From contig JAKAAM010000004.1 of NCBI GenBank assembly GCA_021802325.1, forward strand, positions 1 through 38,344: a DNA stretch of 38,344 nucleotides, read 5' to 3'. The position numbers were made by a program, and so were the translations under genes. Of this stretch, positions 15,972 through 23,498 are shown one piece after another. Under the pieces are notes generated by a model. The model ran no database searches, was not told the origin of the DNA, and saw nothing but the letters and a program-made list of their open reading frames with translations. Source of the stretch: Nitrospirota bacterium (GTDB lineage: Bacteria > Nitrospirota_A > Leptospirillia > Leptospirillales > Leptospirillaceae). Position 1 is the first letter of the stretch, and every line of letters begins with the position of its first letter.

Positions 15972-16439
15972 TTAATGAATGTGAATGGCCGTCACGGCAA
16001 TGGAGCTGTGCGTTCTGTGGTAACGGAGGACAACCCTCTGTCCTTCCTGAAGAGCGCTCATGCCGACTTTTTTCCGGCCTTTGAAGATGACGGTTTTCGA
16101 AGAGAGATCTCCTCCGAAAACGAATTCAGACTTCTTCCCAGCATTCTTGACCACGGTGATGGTCATGGGAGAGGCATTCATGTCGATGTGCGTAATGGAG
16201 CCCACGAAAACAGGAGCTCCCTTACGGGCGTGACGCACGTGCTTCTTGGCGACTTTCTTCTTGGCCGCTTTCTTTGCGACCGGCTTTTTGGCCGTTGACT
16301 TTGCCGGAGAAGTCGTGGCTGCCGGCGTTGTCGAGGCCGCATTGTCCGCAAGAGCTGATTCGATGGAAATGGGTGCAATCGTCCAGCCAAGGGCTGAAAG
16401 AAGCATGAGGCTCAGCAAACCTTTTTTTAACCCCTTCAT
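15972..16439 (-). CDS. Exported Lys/Ala-rich protein of unknown function
   Basis: A 155-residue protein with a clear Sec signal peptide and a predicted cleavage after SALA (about residue 31). Residues 35-75 are an Ala/Lys/Pro/Thr-rich, strongly basic linker of the kind seen in histone-like or cell-wall-binding tails (repeats of KKPVAKKAAKKK type). The C-terminal half (about 78-155) looks like a small beta domain: FVGSITHIDMNASPMTITVV, VFGGDLSSKTVIFKG, ALQEGQRVVLRY, which resembles small OB-like modules of DUF5666 type, a tentative link. TAAGGAGG five bases before the ATG is an excellent ribosome site. A good promoter lies about 250 bp upstream, implying a long leader. Confidence 0.8.
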   Translation of the reverse strand: MKGLKKGLLSLMLLSALGWTIAPISIESALADNAASTTPAATTSPAKSTAKKPVAKKAAKKKVAKKHVRHARKGAPVFVGSITHIDMNASPMTITVVKNAGKKSEFVFGGDLSSKTVIFKGRKKVGMSALQEGQRVVLRYHRTHSSIAVTAIHIH

Positions 16440-16687
16440 TCAATCCTCCTTAAATTGATTTGAAAATTCCAGTGATTGATTTTTCGATGCCTCTGAATCG
16501 ATAGTCTGTCCTCTTCCCCCGGTTCCGCCTCCTTCACAACCTGACCTGCTTCCGCGCCAGCGGGTCCCTCTTGTTGTTGGCACTGATCGATGACGGCGCC
16601 AGACGGGTCTCGGCTCATCAGCAACACACTGTATCTGGGGACCGTGGCAAAAAACATCGAAAACCATATCTGCAAGCAAACTGGTAA

Positions 16688-16716
16688 ATTGTATTAAGAA
16701 TTCTTGGTCATATCAA
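16688..16716 (-). promoter_or_regulatory. Sigma-70-type promoter for the Lys/Ala-rich protein gene
   Basis: On the minus strand TTGATA (16716-16711) and TACAAT (16693-16688) are 17 bases apart, five of six matches each. The spacer contains the palindrome AAGAATTCTT, a possible operator. The start codon lies about 240 nt downstream of the expected transcription start. Confidence 0.55.
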
Positions 16717-16755
16717 GTCCCTCTGAAAAAAAACTTTTAACTCCAGGCTCTCTTG

Positions 16756-16764
16756 TGGTAGGAT
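16756..16764 (+). promoter_or_regulatory. Possible extended -10 element for rnr
   Basis: TGGTAGGAT is a TGn-extended -10 with only a poor -35 (TTTAAC) 17 bases before it. A start near 16771 would lie upstream of the ATG at 16825 but downstream of the alternative GTG at 16765, favouring the ATG. Confidence 0.3.
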
Positions 16765-16824
16765 GTGAGGTCAAAATACCATCTTGGTGGATGCGGGAAT
16801 TCTCCGTGGGCGGAGATCCTGTCA

Positions 16825-19113
16825 ATGTGCTTGGAGAACAGCTTGGAGTTGCCGGAAAAAAAGAGACGACGTCGTCGACGGCGAAAGTCTACAGACAGCC
16901 CCCCGGGGGGTGTGACCAAGTCTCTGAGCCCTTCTCCCGAGAGGTCCGCGTCAATGGCGGATCGCATAGTCAGCGAGCTTCTCACTTCAGATGAACACCT
17001 TGTCTCGCGCGACCTTCTTCTCCGTCGACTGATTCCCAAAAAAAACAAAAATATGAGAGCGGAGGCTGAAGCCGAGTTAGAGGTTCTCGTGCGAGGCGGA
17101 TCGGTCCTGAGACTTCCCGACGGAAGACTTTCCCATCCTTCTCGTCTTCCCTCCTTGTCGGGCCGATTGGACGCCAATCGGGACGGTTATGGATTCGTAA
17201 TCGACCCGGAAGGGAAAAAAGATGTTTTTGTCCCTGCACATTTCCTTGCGGGTGCGATCGACGGTGATACGGTCGTCTGCCATATCACGGGAGAGGATTC
17301 CCGTGGACGGAGAGAGGGAGTTGTATCCCATGTCGTCTCCCATAGTCGGACCGACTTCCCGGGACTTCTGATTCGGACGGAGGGCGGGCTTTTCGTTCGA
17401 CCAAGGGACGCAAGAATCCGACATGTTTTTCGGGTCGACGATCCCGTTCCTCCCTTGCCAGAGGGAGAGGGGACTCTTGTCGTCCTGACCGTCACATCCT
17501 ATCCGGATGTCTCCCCCGTCCCGTCCGGCCGTATCGTATCGGTGTTGGGGGCCGACGGTGATCCTGCGATCGACACCGATCTGGTGATCGCCTCCTTTGG
17601 ACTTCCTCTCGCATTTCCCTCAGAGGTGGAAGAGGCGGCCCATGAACGGGCGACTTCGGTGAGAATCGCTCCGGAGGGGGATCGCAAGGACATGCGGACC
17701 CTTGAAGTGGTGACGATTGACGGAGACTCGGCCAAAGACTTTGACGATGCCATCTCCCTTGTTGCGAATCAAGATGGAACATGGACTCTTGGCGTTCACA
17801 TTGCGGATGTTTCGTCCTATGTTCTTCCGGGCTCTCCGCTCGACCGGGAGGCGTTCGCAAGGGCAACCAGCGTTTATTTTCCGGATCGTGTCGTTCCGAT
17901 GTTTCCGGAAGTTCTTTCAAACGGGGTCCTTTCCCTCAACCCCGATGAAGACCGTTTGGCCCGTTCCATTTTTGCCAAAATAGGTGAGGACGGTTCCGTC
18001 GTCGACTGGTCGGTCACCCCATCGGTCATCAGGAGCCGGAAGCGCATGACATACTCCGAAGTCCACCGAAGTCTCGCGGGGGATCCTTCGGAGGGATACC
18101 GCTCCTGGGGTCCATTTCTGGAAGAGCTTTGGCGCGTGGCACAACTTCTCCGGAAGCGCCGGATGGCAAAGGGGAGCCTTGACTTTGACCTTCCGGAGCC
18201 CGAAATCGTATTGGATCTCCGGGGAGAACCTGTCGATATTCTCCGCTCCCCCCGCTACATGTCCCACCAACTTATTGAAGAGTTTATGCTGTTGGCCAAC
18301 ACCCTCGTCGCTTCCCGTCTGTCAGAGCGGCTGGGAACGGCGATTTTCCGGGCTCACGAATCCCCGTCACCAGAACGGATCGAAAATCTCTATTCCTTTC
18401 TCGATTCTCTGGGGGTGACAGTCGTCCGGCATGATCCGGTGACTCCTAAAGATCTATCCCTGATTCTCGAAAAGACTCGCGGAACCCCCGTCGAGCACCC
18501 CGTGCATTATGCGGTTCTTCGTTCCCTCAAGCAGGCACGTTATGACGAGCGTCCACTCGGCCATTTTGGGCTGTCTTTTTCGGACTACACCCATTTCACG
18601 TCCCCCATCCGCCGCTATCCCGATCTGGTCGTCCATCGCCTTCTCTCCCTCTCCTCCCCAGGAGGGAAAGAGGCTCTTATCCCGGCCTCTCTTTCCAGAG
18701 TCGCCCAGCATTGTTCCGAAAAAGAGCGAAAGGCCACCGAGGCCGAACGTATGGCGATCGATTTCAAAAAGGTCCGATTCATGTCCCGCCACCTTGGGGA
18801 AAGTTTCGACGGGCGAATCACCGGGGTGGCGTCCTACGGAGTTTTTGTCGAATTGGTCCCGTTTTTTGTGGAAGGACTGATCCCCATCAGTCAGCTTGGA
18901 AGAGACTATTACGAATATCGGGAAGACCGGCATCAAATCCGTGGAGAGAAAACGGGAAGGACGTTCTCTGTTGGAGATGCCCTTCGGGTCACGGTCGCGA
19001 AGGTCGACTTTCAGCGCCTTCGGTGTGATTTTGTTCTCGAAGAGGAGGCAGAAAATCTTTCGGATTCCCGGGGATCCAATAAAAAAAGGCGGCATGGGCA
19101 TCGGGGACGGTGA
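16825..19113 (+). CDS. rnr: Ribonuclease R
   Basis: A 762-residue RNase II/R-family 3'-5' exoribonuclease that degrades structured RNA and takes part in rRNA quality control. Counting from the ATG: a basic N-terminal tail with a seven-Arg run (about 14-20), a winged-helix-like region (about 45-95), cold-shock domains (SGRLDANRDGYGFVI and following), the catalytic RNB domain with IDGDSAKDFDDAISL (metal-binding aspartates), HIADVSSYV, PMFPEVLSNGVLSL and HFTSPIRRYPDLVVHR, and a C-terminal S1 domain (DGRITGVASYGVFVELV) with a basic tail (KKRRHGHRGR). The ATG at 16825 is preferred; a GTG at 16765 would add 20 residues that do not look like protein. It converges with a small lipoprotein gene 22 bp away. 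Confidence 0.95.
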   Translation: MCLENSLELPEKKRRRRRRRKSTDSPPGGVTKSLSPSPERSASMADRIVSELLTSDEHLVSRDLLLRRLIPKKNKNMRAEAEAELEVLVRGGSVLRLPDGRLSHPSRLPSLSGRLDANRDGYGFVIDPEGKKDVFVPAHFLAGAIDGDTVVCHITGEDSRGRREGVVSHVVSHSRTDFPGLLIRTEGGLFVRPRDARIRHVFRVDDPVPPLPEGEGTLVVLTVTSYPDVSPVPSGRIVSVLGADGDPAIDTDLVIASFGLPLAFPSEVEEAAHERATSVRIAPEGDRKDMRTLEVVTIDGDSAKDFDDAISLVANQDGTWTLGVHIADVSSYVLPGSPLDREAFARATSVYFPDRVVPMFPEVLSNGVLSLNPDEDRLARSIFAKIGEDGSVVDWSVTPSVIRSRKRMTYSEVHRSLAGDPSEGYRSWGPFLEELWRVAQLLRKRRMAKGSLDFDLPEPEIVLDLRGEPVDILRSPRYMSHQLIEEFMLLANTLVASRLSERLGTAIFRAHESPSPERIENLYSFLDSLGVTVVRHDPVTPKDLSLILEKTRGTPVEHPVHYAVLRSLKQARYDERPLGHFGLSFSDYTHFTSPIRRYPDLVVHRLLSLSSPGGKEALIPASLSRVAQHCSEKERKATEAERMAIDFKKVRFMSRHLGESFDGRITGVASYGVFVELVPFFVEGLIPISQLGRDYYEYREDRHQIRGEKTGRTFSVGDALRVTVAKVDFQRLRCDFVLEEEAENLSDSRGSNKKRRHGHRGR

Positions 19114-19135
19114 TCCCCGGGACGGACATGTCGGG

Positions 19136-19531
19136 CTAATTTGATAGAGGAGACTGGGCTGCCTTGATTTCATTGGCAGCTGTCGTAAGGTCCGCGCTGC
19201 TCTTGTCAAACATGTTCTTTGCCCAGACCGGATTGCCGATTTTCTGATATTCCTGGGCTGAGGAAAGGCGACTTCTCGCCGCATCGATATACTTCATAGC
19301 TGCGACGATATGATTTTGAAGATCAGCCTGTTTTCTGGCGTCCTTTTCAGAGCCTTGGGCAGCAGCCCGGTAGTTGTAGGCCGCATTCTGGTGGTTCCCG
19401 ATAAAGGCATTGGTTTGAGCACAGGCACTGAGCCCGAGGAGCGAGAGACCAAGGAGAGAAAGAGACCATCTCCTGACATCAAGACACAGCAAACGACCTT
19501 CTTCTGAAGCGACCTCATAAAAGGTGACCAT
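19136..19531 (-). CDS. Small helical lipoprotein
   Basis: A 131-residue lipoprotein: a hydrophobic segment with duplicated LSLLGL ends in LSAC (Cys37), a lipobox. The mature part is alpha-helical and rich in Ala, Gln, Asn and Lys (NAAYNYRAAAQGSEKDARKQ, HIVAAMKYIDAARSRLSSAQEYQKIGN, WAKNMFDKSSADLTTAANEI), compatible with a coiled coil or a small helical repeat; no family recognised. GGAGG four bases before the ATG supports the start. It stands alone on its strand between rnr (convergent) and a divergent lipoprotein gene. Confidence 0.75.
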   Translation of the reverse strand: MVTFYEVASEEGRLLCLDVRRWSLSLLGLSLLGLSACAQTNAFIGNHQNAAYNYRAAAQGSEKDARKQADLQNHIVAAMKYIDAARSRLSSAQEYQKIGNPVWAKNMFDKSSADLTTAANEIKAAQSPLSN

Positions 19532-19625
19532 AGGTCCTCCAATTTCTGATTTTTGAGATGAGTCTTTAATACCTCAGATACTGGGAAATAGTCTTATCAC
19601 AACGACAGGGCAGGGTTCAACACAA

Positions 19626-20840
19626 GTGGAGCAAAGAAGGCCGGAAACCCGGGCTCAAATGACTCTTTTCAACTGGTTCGAAAAGGGACCTCTGTGCGTT
19701 CTTATTAATGGTCTCTTTATCTTCGGGGCACTCCTTCTCCTTACTTCCTGTGCCTCGCTCTCTCAAACCATTCCAGCTGTGTCCGAATCAGGAACCCTTT
19801 ACCGGACCTCGATGATGGACGCTGCCGTTTATACCCGCTTCCGGGTTTCTCCTGTTGAATGCACGCGACGCTATCTGAATGTTCAGGGGATTGTGGAGGG
19901 ACAAAAGGCGGATGCCGGGCCTGTCTTACGTGTCAGGATTGAAAAAAACTGGGGCCCCGGATTCGATATTTCGCGCAAACGTGCGGTTCTGGCCCTTTCT
20001 GCCGTTATCGAAAAACGCAAGAAGGGCCGTTGGTCGAGACGAACAGTCCATGGATTTGTCGAATTCCGTGACCTTTCTGCCTGCCGTATCCGAAGGGCTG
20101 CCTTTGTCCCATCGGATGATTCCTCTGTTCTGGAACCACCGCTCTGGATCATTGACGTCGCTCCTCCTCCACGGGAATTCTGGAGACCTCGTCTTGTCAT
20201 TCTCAATGCTTACCGCGCTCTTCTGAATGAAACCATTTCGGTCGTGGGTCCGGTTCCCTTTCGTACTCCCGAGCAACTTTATCATCCGGTCTCTCTTGTA
20301 AACGGAGTCGTCCAGAGGAAAGATCTCCTTCGGGGAGTGTCTCCCCCCGATTTTTCCGGTCGGTTGAGAGCCACCCTTTGGTTGAAAGGAAAGGACCAGG
20401 AACTTAAGATAATAGGAAGTGGAGCTTCTGGACTTTTCGAGCTCAGGTCGGACCATACACGGGGAGTGGGAATATTTTTACCCTTTCCAAAACCCTTCTA
20501 CCGTTTTCCGGCGAGAAAGTACCGTCTTGCTCTCGCGGGGAGCCTTCTGGTCGACGGGCCATTTGCTCTCGAAGGGCGTCTTGACTTCGACGAGGAGGGA
20601 CAGATGGTTTCTCTTTCGGGAAGAATCAATGAAGCGGGGGCGGTGGTGTCAGACTATCAGGTCCAGGTTCCCTATAAAACCGGGGAATCTAGCCGTTTTG
20701 GCCTTCCCGGGGAGGTCGACTTTTCATTTTCCTTTAATCATCGCCGGGTCGACCTTGTCATGTTGCCGGATGCCAACCGCAGGGTATACTGGCTGGGAGC
20801 TTTGAACCAGAATCTTTTGGGAGTGGCGGATCCGACTTGA
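19626..20840 (+). CDS. Predicted large lipoprotein of unknown function
   Basis: Up to 404 residues starting at a GTG (19626); an ATG at 19659 is an equally possible start and would place the lipobox cysteine at residue 31 instead of 42. Neither has a clear ribosome site. The hydrophobic segment ends in LLTSC, so the protein is lipidated. The mature part is beta-rich. The stretch FSGRLRATLWLKGKDQELKIIGSGASG, followed by LFELRS and LPFP, has the flavour of LolB/DUF4292-like lipoprotein-carrier folds, but I cannot confirm this. It is the first gene of a three-gene run with a 67-residue membrane protein and an Slp-type lipoprotein, which suggests a joint envelope role. Confidence 0.7.
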   Translation: MEQRRPETRAQMTLFNWFEKGPLCVLINGLFIFGALLLLTSCASLSQTIPAVSESGTLYRTSMMDAAVYTRFRVSPVECTRRYLNVQGIVEGQKADAGPVLRVRIEKNWGPGFDISRKRAVLALSAVIEKRKKGRWSRRTVHGFVEFRDLSACRIRRAAFVPSDDSSVLEPPLWIIDVAPPPREFWRPRLVILNAYRALLNETISVVGPVPFRTPEQLYHPVSLVNGVVQRKDLLRGVSPPDFSGRLRATLWLKGKDQELKIIGSGASGLFELRSDHTRGVGIFLPFPKPFYRFPARKYRLALAGSLLVDGPFALEGRLDFDEEGQMVSLSGRINEAGAVVSDYQVQVPYKTGESSRFGLPGEVDFSFSFNHRRVDLVMLPDANRRVYWLGALNQNLLGVADPT

Positions 20841-20858
20841 TCCACCTGGAGGTAGAAC

Positions 20859-21062
20859 TTGGAGACTGACAGCGAGGGGAAAAAGCCCGAATCCGTTCCC
20901 GGTGACCAGGATTCCCTCGAATTTACACCGAGAAAAGCAAAATTGCTCGGGATTTTCTTTCGTATTTTCACGATCCTCGAGTTTGGTTTTCTGGGTTTCA
21001 TTATTTTCGATCTTTTCAGAAAGTACATCATTACCGGAAACCTGGACTGGTGGAAAAAGTGA
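20859..21062 (+). CDS. 67-residue single-span membrane protein
   Basis: A small protein with a polar, acidic N-terminus and one hydrophobic helix (about 30-53, GIFFRIFTILEFGFLGFIIFDLF trimmed to its core) ending in a short aromatic/basic tail (NLDWWKK). The TTG start is supported by GGAGG six bases upstream, just after the preceding lipoprotein gene. Its end overlaps the start of the Slp-type gene by 13 bases, so translation is probably coupled. No family recognised; a small accessory subunit of an envelope complex is one possibility. Confidence 0.7.
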   Translation: METDSEGKKPESVPGDQDSLEFTPRKAKLLGIFFRIFTILEFGFLGFIIFDLFRKYIITGNLDWWKK

Positions 21063-21610
21063 GTGTGTCTGGACCTGGAAGAATCATCCGGGTCCTGTGC
21101 TGCTTTCTTCCCGTTGTTCTGCTCACCGGAGGGTGCGCTATTTTCAATCCTCCGACATTCACCCCAAGGCAGCTTTCCGGGGTCGACACTACGCTTTCCT
21201 ACAGTGCAATACTCCACAACTATCGGGAGCTTGAAGGGCAAAAAGTGGTTGTCGGTGGACGAACGGTCCATCTTGACAACCGGACAACACGGGCCTATGT
21301 GGAGCTCGACCCGGCCCCCCTTGACCACAACTTCAGGCCTGGGGTACCCGATGCCACCTCTGGGCTGCTCCTTCTTGTTTTTCCCTATCCCGTCGATCCC
21401 TCAGCCCTGAGAGACGGACAGCGGATAACCGTCATCGCGACGGTCCGTCGCATGAAGCGTCCCGCACTGACCGACAGTGGTCGGACCTTGCGCCTTGTGA
21501 CCCTCGATGTCCTCGACCTGCACACATGGGTACCGGAGACCGCCATCATGGGGGGCTCTCCTTATCCCGTCATGACCCCTGGATTCACGGGTCCCTATCA
21601 GGTCCCCTGA
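21050..21610 (+). CDS. slp: Slp-family outer-membrane lipoprotein
   Basis: A 186-residue lipoprotein with lipobox LTGGC (Cys29). The mature part matches the Slp (starvation-inducible lipoprotein) pattern: a PTFTPRQLSGVD stretch, then YRELEGQKVVVGGRTVHLDNR, YVELDPAPLD, a short Pro-rich loop, LRDGQRITVIATV and the final TWVPE region. Slp proteins sit in the outer membrane and are linked to acid and stationary-phase survival in E. coli; the role here is inferred. The start is a GTG at 21050 inside the preceding gene; nearby GTG codons at 21059 and 21065 are alternatives. The last 26 bases overlap the HAD gene on the opposite strand. Confidence 0.82.
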   Translation: MEKVSVSGPGRIIRVLCCFLPVVLLTGGCAIFNPPTFTPRQLSGVDTTLSYSAILHNYRELEGQKVVVGGRTVHLDNRTTRAYVELDPAPLDHNFRPGVPDATSGLLLLVFPYPVDPSALRDGQRITVIATVRRMKRPALTDSGRTLRLVTLDVLDLHTWVPETAIMGGSPYPVMTPGFTGPYQVP

Positions 21611-22262
21611 GCCACTGTCCCAAATCTCCAAGACTGTCGAACAGAAGGTCGGGGCCAAGAGTGATAAGGGCCTCCCGACGATGGGTTCCTGTGGTCAACA
21701 GGCAAATCCTGCATCCGGCCTTCCTTGCCGCCAGGAGGTCGAACGGGGAATCTCCCACAAAGAGCAAATTTTCTGGAGCCTTTTTCAGCAATTGGGCTGC
21801 GTGAAGAATCATGTCGGGGTTTGGTTTTAGCGGGAGTCCGTCCCCCTCTCCCAGGCACAAGGGAAGCAGAGAGCTCCATCCGAAATGTCTGATTATTTCC
21901 CGTGCCGAATCCCCGAGTTTGTTCGTGATCACCCCCTGGGATAGTCCTTTTTGAAAAATTTTGGACAGAAGAACAGGAGCGCCAGGCATGGGATAGGTCA
22001 TCTCCAGATAGACTTTTTCATAATACTCGCGAAAGATGGATGTGCCAGAGGAGACGAGGCCAACGGGTAGGAGCCGGGCTACGGAGTCGTCGAGGGGACC
22101 CCCGACGAGATCGAGCGTTTCGCGCTCCGTGAGTTCCCTCTCTTGGCCGAAATGGCGAAGCATATGGTTGAAGGAGTGCCGGATAGGAGTAAAGGAATCA
22201 ACGAGAGTCCCGTCGAGATCAAACAGGATGGTATCAATGGAGGAAAAAGAAAACGAAATCAA
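21585..22262 (-). CDS. HAD-superfamily phosphatase, phosphoglycolate-phosphatase-like
   Basis: A 225-residue HAD hydrolase with a helical cap. Motif I is FDLDGTLVDS with nucleophile D15 and general acid D17; motif II lies around GVITNKLG; motif III is the lysine in LPLKPNPDM; motif IV is VGDSPFDLLAARKAG. This arrangement suits phosphoglycolate phosphatase (Gph) and related enzymes that clear small phosphate metabolites, but the substrate is not fixed by sequence. The start is a TTG at 22262 without a strong ribosome site. It begins only 22 nt after the 3' end of tRNA-Glu on the same strand, so it is likely expressed from the tRNA promoter after RNA processing. The end overlaps the Slp gene. 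Confidence 0.85.
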   Translation of the reverse strand: MISFSFSSIDTILFDLDGTLVDSFTPIRHSFNHMLRHFGQERELTERETLDLVGGPLDDSVARLLPVGLVSSGTSIFREYYEKVYLEMTYPMPGAPVLLSKIFQKGLSQGVITNKLGDSAREIIRHFGWSSLLPLCLGEGDGLPLKPNPDMILHAAQLLKKAPENLLFVGDSPFDLLAARKAGCRICLLTTGTHRREALITLGPDLLFDSLGDLGQWLRGPDRDP

Positions 22263-22284
22263 GGAATTTCCGGCGCGTATCGGT

Positions 22285-22360
22285 TGGTGGTCCCAACGGG
22301 GTTCGAACCCGTGTTTCCGGCGTGAGAGGCCAGCGTCCTAGGCCACTAGACGATGGGACC
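22285..22360 (-). tRNA. tRNA-Glu (anticodon CUC)
   Basis: Read on the minus strand, the 76 nt fold as a full cloverleaf. The acceptor stem GGTCCCA pairs with TGGGACC; the D arm contains CGTCTAGTGGCCTAGGACG; the anticodon stem CTGGC/GCCGG encloses the loop CTCTCAC with anticodon CTC; the T arm is ACGGG TTCGAAC CCCGT. The discriminator is A and CCA is encoded. CUC reads the GAG codon, so a second tRNA-Glu with UUC should exist elsewhere in the genome. Confidence 0.95.
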
Positions 22361-22690
22361 CAACTTGGTTGAGAGTGGGATTATAGCCTAACGCCATCCG
22401 GAAAGAAACTATCCCGAGAAGAAAGCGAATCGAGAGGACGGCGGCCCGTCCGGGACATTGGTTTTTCTGATCCAATTAGTGAAGCCTATTTTTCATTAAT
22501 GTTAAAAAGATGACAAATTTGTTTGTTTTACACCTTTTAATTTCAAACGCTTAAGATTAGGAGAATGACTAATATGGATTTTTTTATACAGGAATGAATT
22601 GGCATGATGATTGCTTATGTAAGGGTGATGGATTGCAATGCGCTCGAGGAGGTCGCTCTCCGAAGAAATGCTCTGACTGGGAGGTTCGCC
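22361..22690. other. Intergenic region between tRNA-Glu and a lipoprotein gene
   Basis: This 330-base stretch holds the tRNA promoter at its left end. Its middle (about 22470-22610) is AT-rich and carries a short palindrome ACAAATTTGT (22513-22522) and a TAATAT (22570-22575) without a good -35 partner. An in-frame extension of the lipoprotein gene upstream to 22604 is open but does not look coding. I find no other gene. Confidence 0.5.
22380..22408 (-). promoter_or_regulatory. Promoter of tRNA-Glu
   Basis: A perfect TATAAT (22385-22380) stands 19 bases before the tRNA 5' end, with TTTCTT (22408-22403) 17 bases further upstream as a poor -35. It may drive the HAD gene too. Confidence 0.6.
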
Positions 22691-23341
22691 ATGGGACATG
22701 ATAAAGGATATGGACGAAGGTTTTTTTCTGGGCTTCTCGTAAGTCTGGGAATGGCTCTGGCGGCTTGCCAGAGCACTGAAGCGGGGGCGGTCATGGCCCT
22801 CGAGGAGGAGGGAGATCCCTCGCGCCATGTCGTCAGGAAGATCGTCGGTGGCGTCGTGATGAAGGTGGTGAAGCATCCTGGACGCCGAAGCGTGGCGCTT
22901 CTTATTCGCGAGACCAGGGTTTCCGCCTCCGGCCGCCCCCTTTGTCAGGCTCCAACGGGTCGATTGCTGTCACTTGAAAGTGTCCAGTCGCTCTTCAGGG
23001 GGGATCCGAAGCGTCTTCGGAGCGCCATGGTCGTCACAGGCGATCCCGAGACGCCCAAACTTGGGAACCTTCGTCCTGGAGACTGCGTTTCAGTGGCTCC
23101 GGATGATGTGGACTCCTCCAAAACGGTCGTCCGGTCCTCGATCGAGATCGAATCCCCCGCACCGATTGCCAGAAGAGAGGATCGCTTCGGAAAGGGTATT
23201 GTGGAAATATGGGCCACCCTCTCTCCGCCCCCCACGGTGGCGGCAAAGCTCAAAAAACTCTCGGATCCTCTCCGAAGGACGGCTTCGACGCTCAAGCCTT
23301 CCACCAAAATTTCCTTTCACCCTCCTGCGCAGCCGGCCTAA
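22691..23341 (+). CDS. Lipoprotein of unknown function
   Basis: From the ATG at 22691 the product has 216 residues; the start is chosen because GGGAGG lies six bases upstream and the signal peptide then begins at the right place (basic n-region, hydrophobic core, lipobox LAAC, Cys at about 26). The open frame extends 29 codons further upstream but those codons precede the ribosome site. The mature part begins with an acidic stretch, then a probable beta domain (VVMKVVKHPGRRSVALLIRE...) and a C-terminal Ser/Pro/Lys-rich tail. A segment LRPGDCVSVAP contains the second cysteine. No family recognised. It lies 157 bp upstream of the RND permease gene on the same strand and could be an accessory part of that system, though nothing in the sequence shows it. 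Confidence 0.7.
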   Translation: MGHDKGYGRRFFSGLLVSLGMALAACQSTEAGAVMALEEEGDPSRHVVRKIVGGVVMKVVKHPGRRSVALLIRETRVSASGRPLCQAPTGRLLSLESVQSLFRGDPKRLRSAMVVTGDPETPKLGNLRPGDCVSVAPDDVDSSKTVVRSSIEIESPAPIARREDRFGKGIVEIWATLSPPPTVAAKLKKLSDPLRRTASTLKPSTKISFHPPAQPA

Positions 23342-23428
23342 TGGAGTTTCGTTTAGATCATGGGCATTGAGGGTTCTTCCGGAATCTGCGAGGACGTGTC
23401 ATCTTCTGGCATGTTTCGGGCCTATTGA

Positions 23429-23457
23429 TTGTCTTGTGTGCCTTCCCCGGGTAACAT
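23429..23457 (+). promoter_or_regulatory. Possible promoter of the RND pump genes
   Basis: TTGTCT (23429-23434) and TAACAT (23452-23457) are 17 bases apart, four of six matches each, about 40 bases before the permease ATG at 23499. Confidence 0.35.
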
Positions 23458-23498
23458 GAAGGCATGAGACGCTTTCCCAACGTGCAACCAGTCTGTCG

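Larger units (their letters stand above)
16440..16824. other. Divergent intergenic region between the Lys/Ala-rich protein gene and rnr
   Basis: This 385-base gap contains a strong minus-strand promoter (16688-16716), a weaker extended -10 for rnr (16756-16764), and a perfect 10-bp palindrome AAGAATTCTT (16696-16705) inside the minus-strand spacer. The stretch 16440-16680 would be a long leader of the minus-strand gene; two open frames in it lack any recognisable feature. I find no RNA gene here. Confidence 0.55.

Noticed and set aside
16440..16679. A 79-codon minus-strand frame ending exactly at the ATG of the Lys/Ala-rich protein gene
   Set aside because: It starts with TTG close to the predicted transcription start and lacks a ribosome site or recognisable features; kept only as a possible leader frame in the findings.
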